Source of the DNA: Streptomyces sp. WMMC940
GTDB taxonomy: Bacteria; Actinomycetota; Actinomycetes; Streptomycetales; Streptomycetaceae
Direction of reading: 5' to 3'
Length of the DNA: 64,000 nucleotides
Assembly: GCF_027460265.1 (NCBI RefSeq)
Contig: NZ_JAPZBC010000001.1
Span: 62,001 to 126,000, forward strand
The position numbers and the translations under genes are program-made. Positions 44,601-52,446 of this stretch are shown one piece after another. Positions within the stretch are counted from its first letter, which is position 1. Every line of letters starts with the position of its first letter. The notes beneath the pieces are model-generated. The model saw only the letters and a program-made list of their open reading frames with translations. It was not told the origin of the DNA and searched no databases.

Positions 44601-44790
44601 GCACTCCCAGGCGGGTCAGCCGGCCGGCCGTCTCGACGGCCCGCTCCCACAGTTCGGCGTATTCGACCTGTGCGCCGGCCGTCCGCAGGGCGATCGCGGC
44701 CGGTGTCCGCTCGACGCGGGCGCGGACCATCCGGACCGTCTCCGGGTGCCCGGCGCCATGGGCGTCGGCTCGCATGCTGGACCTGGTCAT
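41632..44790 (-). CDS. Single-module nonribosomal peptide synthetase, A-PCP-E-like
   Basis: This 1052-aa protein has, in order: an adenylation domain (residues ~20-505; YVIYTSGSTGAPKGV, NGYGPTESVV, YRTGDIVVRR, PLTTSGKIDRRA), a carrier domain with phosphopantetheine Ser in FLVLGGDSLMAMR (~560-620), and a condensation-superfamily domain (~635-1052) with the intact HHFVLDG motif. The last domain has epimerisation-type blocks (SRTVGYVQSTFP, RFGFDALRF), but the usual EGHGR is replaced by YAHSR. By motif alignment I read the binding-pocket residues as about D-V-E-Q-I-G-G-V-T-K, with no substrate assignment. There is no thioesterase. Confidence 0.9.
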   Translation of the reverse strand: MTRSSMRADAHGAGHPETVRMVRARVERTPAAIALRTAGAQVEYAELWERAVETAGRLTRLGVPVGGVVALSLPSGPEAVVAMLGTWLAGAAFLPIDAAAPVERRDELVRRSRAAALLDAASWPHPRRVDPPPPEQGPEARFATTGPAYVIYTSGSTGAPKGVLVGHTALGGHVAAAADLFGLSEHDTVLQFASLGFDVAQEEIWPTLAAGGTLAFHGGGLPDAAALADLASGLGVTILQLPTAYWRMLCAELDGASGSAFAGVRTVVIGGENAAADDVRTHRRTPLAHTTLINGYGPTESVVTATALVLPPEVPVPGTGGLPIGAPVGDRVLHVLGEDGSPVAPGQSGELWVGGALLAEGYLHDSERTAERFVPDASSGDPEARVYRTGDIVVRRADGHLEFLGRADNQVKIRGHRVELDEVDGHLLATPGVAAAAAFTLDDGSGGQALAAALTGSAGTPDPEAVRTSLRQRVPAYLVPGRIVVLDRMPLTTSGKIDRRAAARAAASLADVTDRTDVTARALNDPEQREAPGDVSADTVAALLRVLLQNDRLGPDDDFLVLGGDSLMAMRVCARMRALGVPMRPADLLGGRTARAAFAAASGRTAPVVTPSEEPAGPLDLLPAQQRWLYDGELPERDHFCLNALFTVDPGPEAAARLARIAEALQRRHPALRTVLRPDGTAALAEPDGAAVVRQVDLTGVPGSGTRDRLEAELAAAQRSMSLTEGRVFQLLHAELGDGTARLLLTVHHFVLDGVSMGLLVDDLEALLTGGAGQPPVIGPRAVGEAMRSWAASPEARADASRWTERTRGFAPLRPEWDGDDRLPTLSTHRFRLPAEATRLVTHVLPNRGVAPHDFVLGSLVGGLADWTGDSVFGVDVYAHSRDVSVGDLDLSRTVGYVQSTFPAVLRWEGSGIAALERALAPLGELPERRFGFDALRFDSPVPGEREALSACPRPTVRLNFRGHLLRLERRNPGAALRPAGESFGAHRSPLQRERYLLMVEGDIVDGELETSIKYSTGRWSQERIGDLATAVEGVMRTALADTGDAPTGGVR

Positions 44791-46110
44791 GTCCGGTCGG
44801 CCTCCGTCCCGGTGGCGGGCCCGCTGGGGTCGAGGAGAAGCCGCGCCGTACCGAGCAGTTCCCGGCCGTATATACGGTGGCGCTGCACCACCACGGTCAG
44901 GTCCGCCCCGGCGAGATCGGCGCGGACGTCACGGCTGGAGGTGAGCTGCCGGCCGCGGGCGCGGAACGCGTCCACATAGGGATCGTGGAAGACGACCTCG
45001 GCACCGGCGCCCAGGAGTTCGGTGGCCAGCGGTTCGGCGGGCGAGTGGCGGGTGTCCGCCACGTCGGGCTTGTACGTGACGCCGAGGAGCAGGATCCGCG
45101 CCTCCCGCACGGCGGTACCGGCCGTGGTGAGCATCTCGCGGGCGCGGGAGGCGACCCACACGGGCATCGACTCGTTGATCCGCTGCGCCTGTTCGGCCAT
45201 CCGGAACGGTGCGCCCGCCTGGACTGCCCGGTGGACCATGTACAACGGGTCGACCGGGATGCAGTGCCCGCCGACACCCGCTCCGGGCCGGAAGGGCGTG
45301 AAGCCGAAGGGCTTGGTCGACGCGGCCTCGATGGTGTCCCACACATCGACGTCCAGCCGGTGGCAGATCTGCGCGAACTCGTTGACCAGCGCGAGGTTCA
45401 CCTGGCGGTACGTGTTCTCCAGGATCTTCGCCGCCTCGGCCTCGCGGGGCGAACGGGTGACATGGACGCGCTCCGTCAGCCGGCCGTAGAACTCGGCCGC
45501 CCGCGCCCCGCACTCGGCTGTCAGCCCACCGACCACCTTCGGCGTGTTGTGGAATCCGTAGGTGGTGTTCCCCGGATCCACCCGCTCGGGCGAGAACGCG
45601 AGGCCGAAGTCCCGCCCCCCCCACCAGCCCCGACTCCTCCAGGACGTCTCGCACGACCCCCTCGGTGGTACCGGGGTACGTGGTCGACTCGACGATCACC
45701 AGTTGTCCCGGGACAAGATGCTGACGGACGGTGCGCACGGCGGAGAGCAGGGCGTCGAGGTCCGGGACTCCGTGGTCGTCCACCGGTGTGGGCACGCACA
45801 GCGCCACCACCGAGCACTCCCGCAGATAGGACGGATCGGTTGTGGCATCCAGCACCCCCGCGACCGCGCTCAGTTGGGCGGCCGTGACCGTGTCGACGGG
45901 CGGCCGTCCTATGTTGACCTGAGCCACCAGGAAGTCGTTCAGGTCGAGACCGCGGGTGCGGTATCCGGCGGTGGCCGCCGCGACCGCCAGCGGAAGACCG
46001 GCGTAGCCGATCCCGATGACGGCGATGTCGACGGTGCGGGACGGGTCATCCGCGCGCCCCGGAAGCTCCGGAAGCGGTACGGCGGGTGGCGCGTCGGCGA
46101 TGGCATCCAT
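44787..46110 (-). pseudogene. UDP-glucose/UDP-ManNAc-type nucleotide-sugar dehydrogenase with one-base insertion
   Basis: The N-terminal part from ATG 46110 contains the NAD motif VIGIGYAGLPLAVAAATAGY and STTYPGTTEGVVRDVL. At 45615-45622 a run of eight G (minus strand) shifts the frame; seven G would continue as DFGLAFSPERVDPG into the rest, KVVGGLTAECGA, LENTYRQVNLALVNEFAQIC and the catalytic Cys region GAGVGGHCIPVDPLY. These enzymes oxidise UDP-sugars to uronates. All catalytic parts are present, so the gene is functional if the extra G is an error or slips. The end overlaps the NRPS start by ATGA. Confidence 0.85.
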
Positions 46111-46171
46111 GGGTGCTGCTCCTCGGAAGGCGGACTCGTTGGCGGTCGGATCGGCGCGGTGAGGAGGTCCG

Positions 46172-46357
46172 TCACCACCAGCCGTTGTCGTCCTGGGGGA
46201 GCGCGAGCACTGTGCCGGCGGCCACGAACACGCCGGTCCGCGTGGCGCCCGCGTCCGCGGCGCCGTCCGGCTCGGTGGCGGTAACGGCGGCGGCCCCGGC
46301 GAAGAGGGCGAGAGCGAGCGGAGCGGTACAGAAGAAGGCACGGACAGCCGCAGACAT
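46172..46357 (-). CDS. 61-aa peptide with N-terminal membrane/signal segment and DDNGWW tail
   Basis: This small frame starts at ATG 46357, with a GGGGGG run close upstream as ribosome-binding site. A hydrophobic segment (residues ~7-27, AFFCTAPLALALFAGAAAV) is followed by an acidic-polar region and the C-terminal LPQDDNGWW. It is 61 bp upstream of the dehydrogenase gene in the same direction and is the first frame of the operon. It may be a secreted peptide or membrane-anchored accessory factor. A modified precursor is possible but unproven. Confidence 0.6.
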   Translation of the reverse strand: MSAAVRAFFCTAPLALALFAGAAAVTATEPDGAADAGATRTGVFVAAGTVLALPQDDNGWW

Positions 46358-46588
46358 GTGAATCCCCCCGTGGTGTCTGTAACAAATGCGTGAAGCCTCT
46401 GGCCGGGATGTTTGGGCCGGCCGGTTCGCTCCCACATCGTGATCTTCCACGAGGATCCCGTTCAAGCGTTCGAGGCGGCGTGATCCCGACATGGCAGCCA
46501 GACGTCACCCTTCGATCGCATCTCACATAGTGAGACAGGGAGCCATGGAAAGGTAAAATCCCAGGCCCTGGGCGACCTGTGACGTGCA
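46358..46588. promoter_or_regulatory. Probable promoter region of the biosynthetic operon
   Basis: About 230 bp separate the regulator's terminator from the first small gene. This DNA is less GC-rich than its surroundings (for example TCACATAGTGAGACAG near 46522-46537) and contains no gene. I infer the main minus-strand promoter here from gene layout; no consensus hexamers are clear. Confidence 0.35.
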
Positions 46589-46628
46589 CACGCGGGCGCA
46601 CCACCGGGACCGGTGGTGCGCCCGCGTG
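46589..46628 (-). terminator. Terminator behind the LuxR-type regulator gene
   Basis: Perfect 17-bp arms (46589-46605 and 46612-46628) enclose a 6-nt loop. It begins 7 bp after the regulator stop at 46636 and isolates this gene from the biosynthetic operon downstream. Confidence 0.85.
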
Positions 46629-46635
46629 CCGACCG

Positions 46636-47631
46636 TCAGTCCATGAGACCTAACTCGGCTATACGTAAGGCCGCCTGAAAACGCGTCTGGACTCCCAGCC
46701 GCTCCATGAGCGCCGAGATCGTTCTGCTGAGGGTCCGCGACGAGATCCCGAGATGGCGAGCGATCGCCTCGTCCTTGACCCCGTCGGCGAGCATCCGCAC
46801 CACGACCAGATCCTGCCCGTCGAGGGTCACGTGTTCGCCGGCCCGGGCGAGCACGGACGGCGAGGGCGCGGCGTTCCGCCAGCAGTAGTCGTAGAGCGCG
46901 TGCAGGGAAGCCACCAGCGATCTGCCGTGGATCGCGTAGGCACCCTCGCTGCTGTCCGCTGGATTGACCGGCAGCACCGCCCGGTCGTCGTCGAACAGGA
47001 TCATGCGCAGGGGCAGGTACTCGGCGATCCGCGCCTCCCGCCCCGGTCGCACCGCGTCCGCCAGATAGGCCGCCATGTACGGCACCTCCGCCGTGCGACG
47101 CGGATAGAGCGCGTCCACCCGGATGCCGCGGCCCTCCATCTCCTTGTCCCGCAGCAGCATCTCGTCAATCAGCTCCTCCGGCGGCGGCCCGCCGGGGTGC
47201 ATCGACCGCATACGGACCCGCGCGGCGCTGCCCGCCTGTTCCAGAAACGCGTTCACCACCGCAGGCGTCGGCAGCGTCTGCACGTCGACGACCTCCCGCC
47301 GTTCCTCCGACAGCAGCGGGAGGTCGCACACCAGGGTCGAAATGGCCGTGCGGATCCGCGAGACCAGTTGGAGGTGCGCCGTGGTCTGCCGCTCCTCGGC
47401 CGAGAAGAGTCGGGTCAGAGCGACTTCCGGAGTCACCGTCACATAGCCGCTGGGCGAGGCGGAGGCGGGTGTCAACAGCCCCAGCAGACCGAGTTCGTCA
47501 CACATCTCCTCGGCCTCGGCGCGTGAGCACCCGACCTCCGCCGCCATCTCCTCCAGGGTCCAGCCGGGGTTCCTGGAGATGAGTCCATAGATTCTTCTGC
47601 GCGCGTCATTGCTCTCCGCGTTCTCCCCCAT
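46636..47631 (-). CDS. LuxR-type HTH regulator with N-terminal winged helix, probable cluster regulator
   Basis: The ATG at 47631 follows AGGAGG at suitable distance. The 331-aa protein begins with a TrmB/MarR-like winged helix (GWTLEEMAAEVGCSRAEAEE) and ends with a LuxR-type HTH (MLADGVKDEAIARHLGISSR then LSRTISALMERLGVQTRFQA). The central ~180 residues resemble the phospholipase-D-like sensor part seen in this streptomycete regulator type. It lies upstream of and parallel to the biosynthetic operon. Confidence 0.85.
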   Translation of the reverse strand: MGENAESNDARRRIYGLISRNPGWTLEEMAAEVGCSRAEAEEMCDELGLLGLLTPASASPSGYVTVTPEVALTRLFSAEERQTTAHLQLVSRIRTAISTLVCDLPLLSEERREVVDVQTLPTPAVVNAFLEQAGSAARVRMRSMHPGGPPPEELIDEMLLRDKEMEGRGIRVDALYPRRTAEVPYMAAYLADAVRPGREARIAEYLPLRMILFDDDRAVLPVNPADSSEGAYAIHGRSLVASLHALYDYCWRNAAPSPSVLARAGEHVTLDGQDLVVVRMLADGVKDEAIARHLGISSRTLSRTISALMERLGVQTRFQAALRIAELGLMD

Positions 47632-47753
47632 AAGGCGTAAGCCTCCTTGTTCGACGTCGTCGATCTCAGCACATCCGATAGTCGCCGACCGGTTCGACTC
47701 GACTGTCCGCGAACTCCATGAGTACCTCCCCCGCCACCGGCCGGACTCCGGGT

Positions 47754-49407
47754 CTGTCAAACGAGCGGCCCTGTCTCACTTTCGGTGGTGACGGAGCGTG
47801 CCCCTATCCGAGGAGGATGCGGTGGCGAAGCAGGGTGAAGCCTGCTCGTCCGTGCATCTGGCGTGCGATCCGCTTGGTCTTGGTGTTGACACCCTCGGTG
47901 GGGCCGTTGCTGTACGGAAGCGTGAGTGCGGCGTTGACGGCGTCGCGGTCTCGTTCCAGCCCCCGTGTGAAGGCATGCAGGTGGGGCAGGTCGGCGTCGC
48001 GGACCTGGGTGGCCCAGCGCGTGAGCGCGTCGGCATTGTCGGTGCGAGGTGTAAGGAGCGGGGCGAAGTCCCTTATGTGTGCAGCCAGTTGGGTCATCTC
48101 GCGCCAGGCGGCGGTGAGCTTGGCCAGGAGCTCGTGTTGTTCGGCCTTGAGGTTGTCGGGCCTGGTCAGCAGCATGCGGGCGAGCCGGCGCGGGGAGATA
48201 TGGCTGCGGTCGGCGTCCGCACGGCCTTGGTTGATGTACTTGTGCAGGAGGTTCAGGCAGCCCGTGAAGCCGAGGGCTTTGATCTCTTCGTAGAGGTGCT
48301 TGACGGGGATGCCGGGGTCTTCGGCTCGGCGTCTGCGCAGGTGCTCGCGGTAGGGATCGACCAGGCTGGCACGGCACTTGGGGACGCGGAGCATGCGCTC
48401 GGGCCGGTCGGCGCGGGCGTAGCGTTTGACGGTGTTCAGGGCCAGTTGCAGGCGGCGGGCGCACTCGAGCAGGCCCACGCCCTGGTCGAGCAGGCCGTGG
48501 ACCTGGTGCCAGCGTTCGAGGGTGGTCTGGGCGCGGGGCCCGTCGTAGATGGGCGCGTCCAGTACGGCGGCCCAGCAGGTGCTGTGCGCTTTGACCTCGC
48601 TCAGGGCTGCTTCGCACAGGTTGTGCCACAGATGCCACCGGTCGGCGACTTGGACCGCGTCGGGCAGGGCGCGGCGGATGGCCTCGGCGTAGGTGGCGGA
48701 GCCGTCGCGGCACACGACCTCGACGCCTGGATGGTCGAGCAGCCACGTCTCGAGCGTGTCGGCCGTGCGGTCGGGCAGCACGTCGATCCGCTCATGGGTC
48801 TCGGCGTTGATGATCACGGTGGCGTAGCGGTGACGCCGGCGCAGAGCGAAGTCGTCGACGCCGATCACACGGGGCACCCGCCCGACGGGCAGCGGGATCC
48901 GCAGCAGCGTGCGCAGAGCCGTGTGACGCGACAGGCTCACCGCGAGTATCGCCAGCAAACGCGTCCCGGCCCGGCCCGCTAACTCCTTGACCACGGCCTT
49001 GACTTGCCTGGTCAGGCGGACGGTTCGCCGCTGATATCGGTCCAGCACTCCGGGCACCTGCTCGCGGAAGGTGTGGCGGCAGCCGCGCGTGGGACACACC
49101 AGGCGCCGCACCCGCACACGGACCACCACCCGTCGTTCATCGACCGGCACGTCGGCCACTGTCCGCCAGTGATAGCCGTGCACGCGTTCCGACGAAGCCC
49201 CGCACACCGGGCAGACCGCAGTGTCCCGCGGAGTCCGTGCCCGCACCATGATCCGCTCGTCTTCGTCGACCACATCCTCGATGACCAGCGGCGACAGGCC
49301 CGAGAACACCGTCTGCACGAGCTCGTTGACATCCTTCACGCGAGGGTCAACGACGCTCACGACTCTCCGTCACCACCGAATGTGAGACAGGGCCGCTCGT
49401 TTGACAG
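47754..49407 (-). mobile_element. ISL3-family element with ~43-bp inverted repeats
   Basis: Both ends carry CTGTCAAACGAGCGGCCCTG and its continuation to GGTGGTGACGGAG, about 43 bp with one mismatch. Unit length is 1654 bp with one transposase gene. No 8-bp target duplication is visible (left flank CTCCGGGT, right flank TCCCCGAA). Confidence 0.9.
47804..49360 (-). CDS. ISL3-family transposase
   Basis: This 518-aa protein has the ISL3 zinc finger (VCPVCGASSERVHGYH and RLVCPTRGCRHTF), an HTH, and the DDE_Tnp_ISL3 core: GVDDFALRRRHRYATVI (first Asp), ADRWHLWHNLCEA, and the C-terminal LPYSNGPTEGVNTKTKRI (Glu). It appears intact. A diverged fragment of the same family lies at 50.3-50.5 kb. Confidence 0.93.
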   Translation of the reverse strand: MSVVDPRVKDVNELVQTVFSGLSPLVIEDVVDEDERIMVRARTPRDTAVCPVCGASSERVHGYHWRTVADVPVDERRVVVRVRVRRLVCPTRGCRHTFREQVPGVLDRYQRRTVRLTRQVKAVVKELAGRAGTRLLAILAVSLSRHTALRTLLRIPLPVGRVPRVIGVDDFALRRRHRYATVIINAETHERIDVLPDRTADTLETWLLDHPGVEVVCRDGSATYAEAIRRALPDAVQVADRWHLWHNLCEAALSEVKAHSTCWAAVLDAPIYDGPRAQTTLERWHQVHGLLDQGVGLLECARRLQLALNTVKRYARADRPERMLRVPKCRASLVDPYREHLRRRRAEDPGIPVKHLYEEIKALGFTGCLNLLHKYINQGRADADRSHISPRRLARMLLTRPDNLKAEQHELLAKLTAAWREMTQLAAHIRDFAPLLTPRTDNADALTRWATQVRDADLPHLHAFTRGLERDRDAVNAALTLPYSNGPTEGVNTKTKRIARQMHGRAGFTLLRHRILLG

Positions 49408-49634
49408 TCCCCGAAGACTCCAAGATCTAGGGTCAAGGCCCGCCCTCCGACGTCCACCGCCTTGCGGACGCACAGGCGCCTCGGGCATCACGCGAAGGAA
49501 AAGCTCCCACAACCTGTCTTGCACCAGCTGCCGTACCATCTCCATGCCATGACAACAAGGACCCCGGCCAGCCGTCGACAGGAAGGGTGCTCGATGCTGG
49601 CACGAACGATTCCCGGCAAGCATCTTCGAGAGGC

Positions 49635-50252
49635 ATGACCGCCATGACCGACTACCTTCAGGCCGTCTTCGCGATGCTGGGCCCCGGAGAGGAACGCTAC
49701 GCCGCCCCTGCAGCCTGGCTCAGCCTGGAGGAGGAACTCGGCAGGACGTTTCCGGGGGACTACAAACAGATCGTCGACGCGTATGCACCAGTGCAGATCA
49801 ACGAACACCTCACCCTGTCCCACCCTGCGTCAAGCTGGTGGAACTTGGGCGAGGAGATCCGCTCGGCATCAGAAGCCTGGGCTGATAGCAAATGGGAGTC
49901 CTACATCACTGGGCCGGATGACGATCCTCGCGTCTTCTGCCAACTCCCCCAGCTCAGCTTCGGAACCACCGACGGTCTCATACCCATCGCCGCCACCGAT
50001 CAAGGAGCTGCGGTCTTCGTAGCCTCGTCGGTCCACGGGTTCTCCGACGGTGTGGTGGTGCAAGGGGCAGAGGGCGACTGGGCCGGACACCCCATGACCT
50101 TCGCCGAGTGGTTGTACCGCTACCTCGTCGGTGAGGAGATGACCGGCTGGGACAGCGCAGCCTTCTACCCCGGCCCCGTGCGGCTGGAGTACCCACCTGC
50201 AGGACCAGGCCAGCCCACTCGCGAGGCATACGGCCCAGACCGCGGAATGTGA
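49635..50252 (+). CDS. SUKH/SMI1-KNR4-type protein, possible immunity protein
   Basis: This ~205-aa protein (start at ATG 49635, or 49644) has the SUKH fold pattern: LEEELGRTFPGDYKQIVDAY near the N terminus, then SSWWNLGEEI, QLSFGTTDGLIPIAATDQGA and MTFAEWLYRYL. SUKH proteins are often immunity proteins of polymorphic toxin systems. No toxin gene is adjacent, so an orphan is likely. The gene lies between the ISL3 element and an ISL3 fragment. Confidence 0.8.
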   Translation: MTAMTDYLQAVFAMLGPGEERYAAPAAWLSLEEELGRTFPGDYKQIVDAYAPVQINEHLTLSHPASSWWNLGEEIRSASEAWADSKWESYITGPDDDPRVFCQLPQLSFGTTDGLIPIAATDQGAAVFVASSVHGFSDGVVVQGAEGDWAGHPMTFAEWLYRYLVGEEMTGWDSAAFYPGPVRLEYPPAGPGQPTREAYGPDRGM

Positions 50253-50329
50253 TCCCGCACCAACTGAACGGCCCTTGGACTCACCGGATGAACACGGACA
50301 AAACCTGATCACGCAACGGACCCTGGGTT

Positions 50330-50540
50330 GTGGCCTGCCTGCCCTCGGCCGAGGGCGGGCCTGCTTTCGCCCGGCAGGTGCTGTGCGCGGCCACTTCTTT
50401 GCGGACGGCCTCGGCGAGGTTGTGCCACAGGTGCCAGCGGTCGCTGATCTGGACCGCGTCGGGCAGGGCACGGCGAACCGCCTCGGCGTAGGTGGCCGAT
50501 CCGTCCCGGCATACGGCCTCGATGCCCGGATGCCCGCATA
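50330..50540 (-). pseudogene. Internal fragment of a second ISL3-family transposase
   Basis: The minus strand reads HPGIEAVCRDGSATYAEAVR, RALPDAVQISDRWHLWHNLA and EVAAHSTC, parallel to residues ~215-265 of the intact ISL3 transposase but clearly diverged. No ends are present. Confidence 0.85.
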
Positions 50541-50550
50541 GCGTCACGGG

Positions 50551-51489
50551 TCAGCTGAAGGTGCGCCGGTAGGTTTGCGGGCTGACGCCGGTGGTGCGCT
50601 TGAAGCGGTCGCGGAAGGTGGTGGGCGAGCCGAATCCGACCTGGTGGCCGATGCGCTCGACGGAGTGCTCGGTGGTCTCCAGCAGGTGCTGTGCCTGGCG
50701 GATGCGGGCTCGGTGGAGCCACTGGAGCGGGGTGGTGCCGGTCTGGGTGCGAAAGCGTCGGATCAGGGTGCGGGTGCTGGTTCCGCACTGCGCGGCGATG
50801 TCGCCCAGGGTGAGGTCGCGGGCGAGGTTCTCCCGCAGCCAGGCCAGCAGCGTCTCCAACTCGGACCCCTGCGGGGGGAGGGCATGGTCGTAGACGATGA
50901 ACTGAGCCTGTCCGCCTTCGCGTTCGAGAGGCATCACGGAAAGACGGGCGGCATCGGCGGCGACGGCCGAGCCGTAGTCACGACGGATCATGTGCAGGCA
51001 CAGGTCCATGCCGGCGGCAGCGCCTGCCGAGGTGAGGAACTGGCCGTTGTCGACATAGAGGACGTCCGCGTCGACGGTGACGTCCGGGTGCAGGGCGGCC
51101 AGTAGGTCTGCCGCACGCCAATGGGTCGTAACGCGCAGCCCGTCGAGGAGACCGGTGGCCGCGAGGGGAAACGTGCCCACGCACAGCGAGGCGATCCGCG
51201 TCCCGGCCGCGGCGGCCGACCTCAGAGCATCGCGTACGGCAGGAGGGAGCGGGGCCGTGGGGTCGGCGATTCCCGGCACGACGATCGTATCCGCGTTCTT
51301 CAAACCCTCCAGGTTCCACGGCGCGCGCAGGGTGAAGGCGCCGGCGTCGATCTCGTCGCGTTCTGCGCAGACCCGCAGCTGGTAGCCGGGCCGCCCGTCG
51401 GGCAGGCGGGTCCGAGCAAAGACCTCGATGGGCGTGGACAAGTCGAACGGGATCACCTGGTCCAGCGCAAGGACGGCGATGGTGTGCAT
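50551..51489 (-). CDS. GlxA/FtrA-type transcriptional regulator (DJ-1 domain plus AraC HTH)
   Basis: This 312-aa protein has a DJ-1/PfpI-like sensor domain (TRIASLCVGTFPLAATGLLD) and an AraC HTH pair (LGDIAAQCGTSTRTLIRRFR and VERIGHQVGFGSPTTFRDRF). It is divergent from the DJ-1/PfpI-type gene at 51686, a frequent arrangement where the regulator controls the enzyme. It is only moderately similar to the regulator at 17800-18756, so they are not a recent duplication. Confidence 0.92.
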   Translation of the reverse strand: MHTIAVLALDQVIPFDLSTPIEVFARTRLPDGRPGYQLRVCAERDEIDAGAFTLRAPWNLEGLKNADTIVVPGIADPTAPLPPAVRDALRSAAAAGTRIASLCVGTFPLAATGLLDGLRVTTHWRAADLLAALHPDVTVDADVLYVDNGQFLTSAGAAAGMDLCLHMIRRDYGSAVAADAARLSVMPLEREGGQAQFIVYDHALPPQGSELETLLAWLRENLARDLTLGDIAAQCGTSTRTLIRRFRTQTGTTPLQWLHRARIRQAQHLLETTEHSVERIGHQVGFGSPTTFRDRFKRTTGVSPQTYRRTFS

Positions 51490-51685
51490 GGCGGAACCTA
51501 CCTGTTCGGAACACGGCGAACCCCGGACCAAGATGCCAGTGTGCCCATGTGACAGCAGCTTTGATGCCCGTAAAAGGGTATGGCAATTTCCCGTTGGAAT
51601 ATGTCATTCATGCCACTAGGCGATGGAGTCCGCAGCCGGTTGGCTTCACCACGACGCAGCAAACCCGAGCCCGGAGGAACGACCC

Positions 51686-52375
51686 ATGCACGTCCAGATC
51701 AGCCTGTTCGACGGCTTCGACCCGCTCGATGTCATCGCCCCCTACGAGGTGCTGTACGCCGGTGGCACAGCCTCGGAGGGCGCAGTGAGCGTGGAACTGG
51801 CCTCCGCGGAGGGGCCTCGCGAGGTGATCAGCGGTACCGGGGGGCTGGTACTGCGCGCCACTGCCGCACTCGACCCGGAACGTGCGGACATGATCCTGGT
51901 GCCCGGAGCCTCCGGCCGCGTCGGCGAACCCGGCGAGGTCCCGGAGGAGGAAGCGGGGACCGGGGAGTGGAAGCAGAGCGAGTTCATCCCCGTGCTGCTC
52001 GGCCGCACGCTGACCACCGAGCTGCCCGCGCTCCTGAAGCGGGCGATGGACGCCCCGGACGTGATCGTCGCCACCGTCTGCGGCGGCTCGCTCGTCCTGG
52101 CCATGGCCGGCTTGCTGGAGGAGCGACACGCCACCACGCACCACATGGGCCTGGACATGCTGGACGCCACCGGAGCACACGCGGTACGCGCCCGTGTCGT
52201 CGACGACGGCGACCTGATCACCGGCGCCGGCGTCACATCCGGACTCGACCTCGGCCTGCACCTGCTGGAACGCGAGGTCGGCCCACGCATCGCGCACGCC
52301 GTCGAGGAACTCTTCGCCTACGAGCGACGCGGCACCGTCTGGCGCGCCACGGGCCCCACTCCCGCCACCTTCTGA
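51686..52375 (+). CDS. DJ-1/PfpI-family protein
   Basis: The ATG at 51686 is preceded by GGAGGA. The 229-aa protein has the DJ-1 fold with nucleophile Cys in VIVATVCGGSLVLAMAGLL and the following HATTHHMGLDML. The family includes isonitrile hydratases, glyoxalases and chaperones; the TVCGGS elbow and THH region are also seen in isonitrile-hydratase-like members. It is the first gene of a plus-strand set of four and is divergent from its likely regulator. Confidence 0.85.
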   Translation: MHVQISLFDGFDPLDVIAPYEVLYAGGTASEGAVSVELASAEGPREVISGTGGLVLRATAALDPERADMILVPGASGRVGEPGEVPEEEAGTGEWKQSEFIPVLLGRTLTTELPALLKRAMDAPDVIVATVCGGSLVLAMAGLLEERHATTHHMGLDMLDATGAHAVRARVVDDGDLITGAGVTSGLDLGLHLLEREVGPRIAHAVEELFAYERRGTVWRATGPTPATF

Positions 52376-52446
52376 GCCCCCGGCCCGCACCCACCGCCGC
52401 TGGCCGCCCCTCACGCCTGTATCGCATCACAAGAAGGAGCATCAGC

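Noticed and set aside
42544..44979. An 811-codon open frame on the plus strand opposite the NRPS
   Set aside because: It has no motif, is rich in Gly, Arg and Glu, and lies entirely antisense to a clear NRPS. High GC at third positions creates such frames.
28461..46110. Assignment of the cluster to a known sulfated antibiotic such as a monobactam or sulfated carbapenem
   Set aside because: There is no beta-lactam-forming gene, no matching NRPS architecture and no thioesterase; only the PAPS/sulfotransferase theme is shared.
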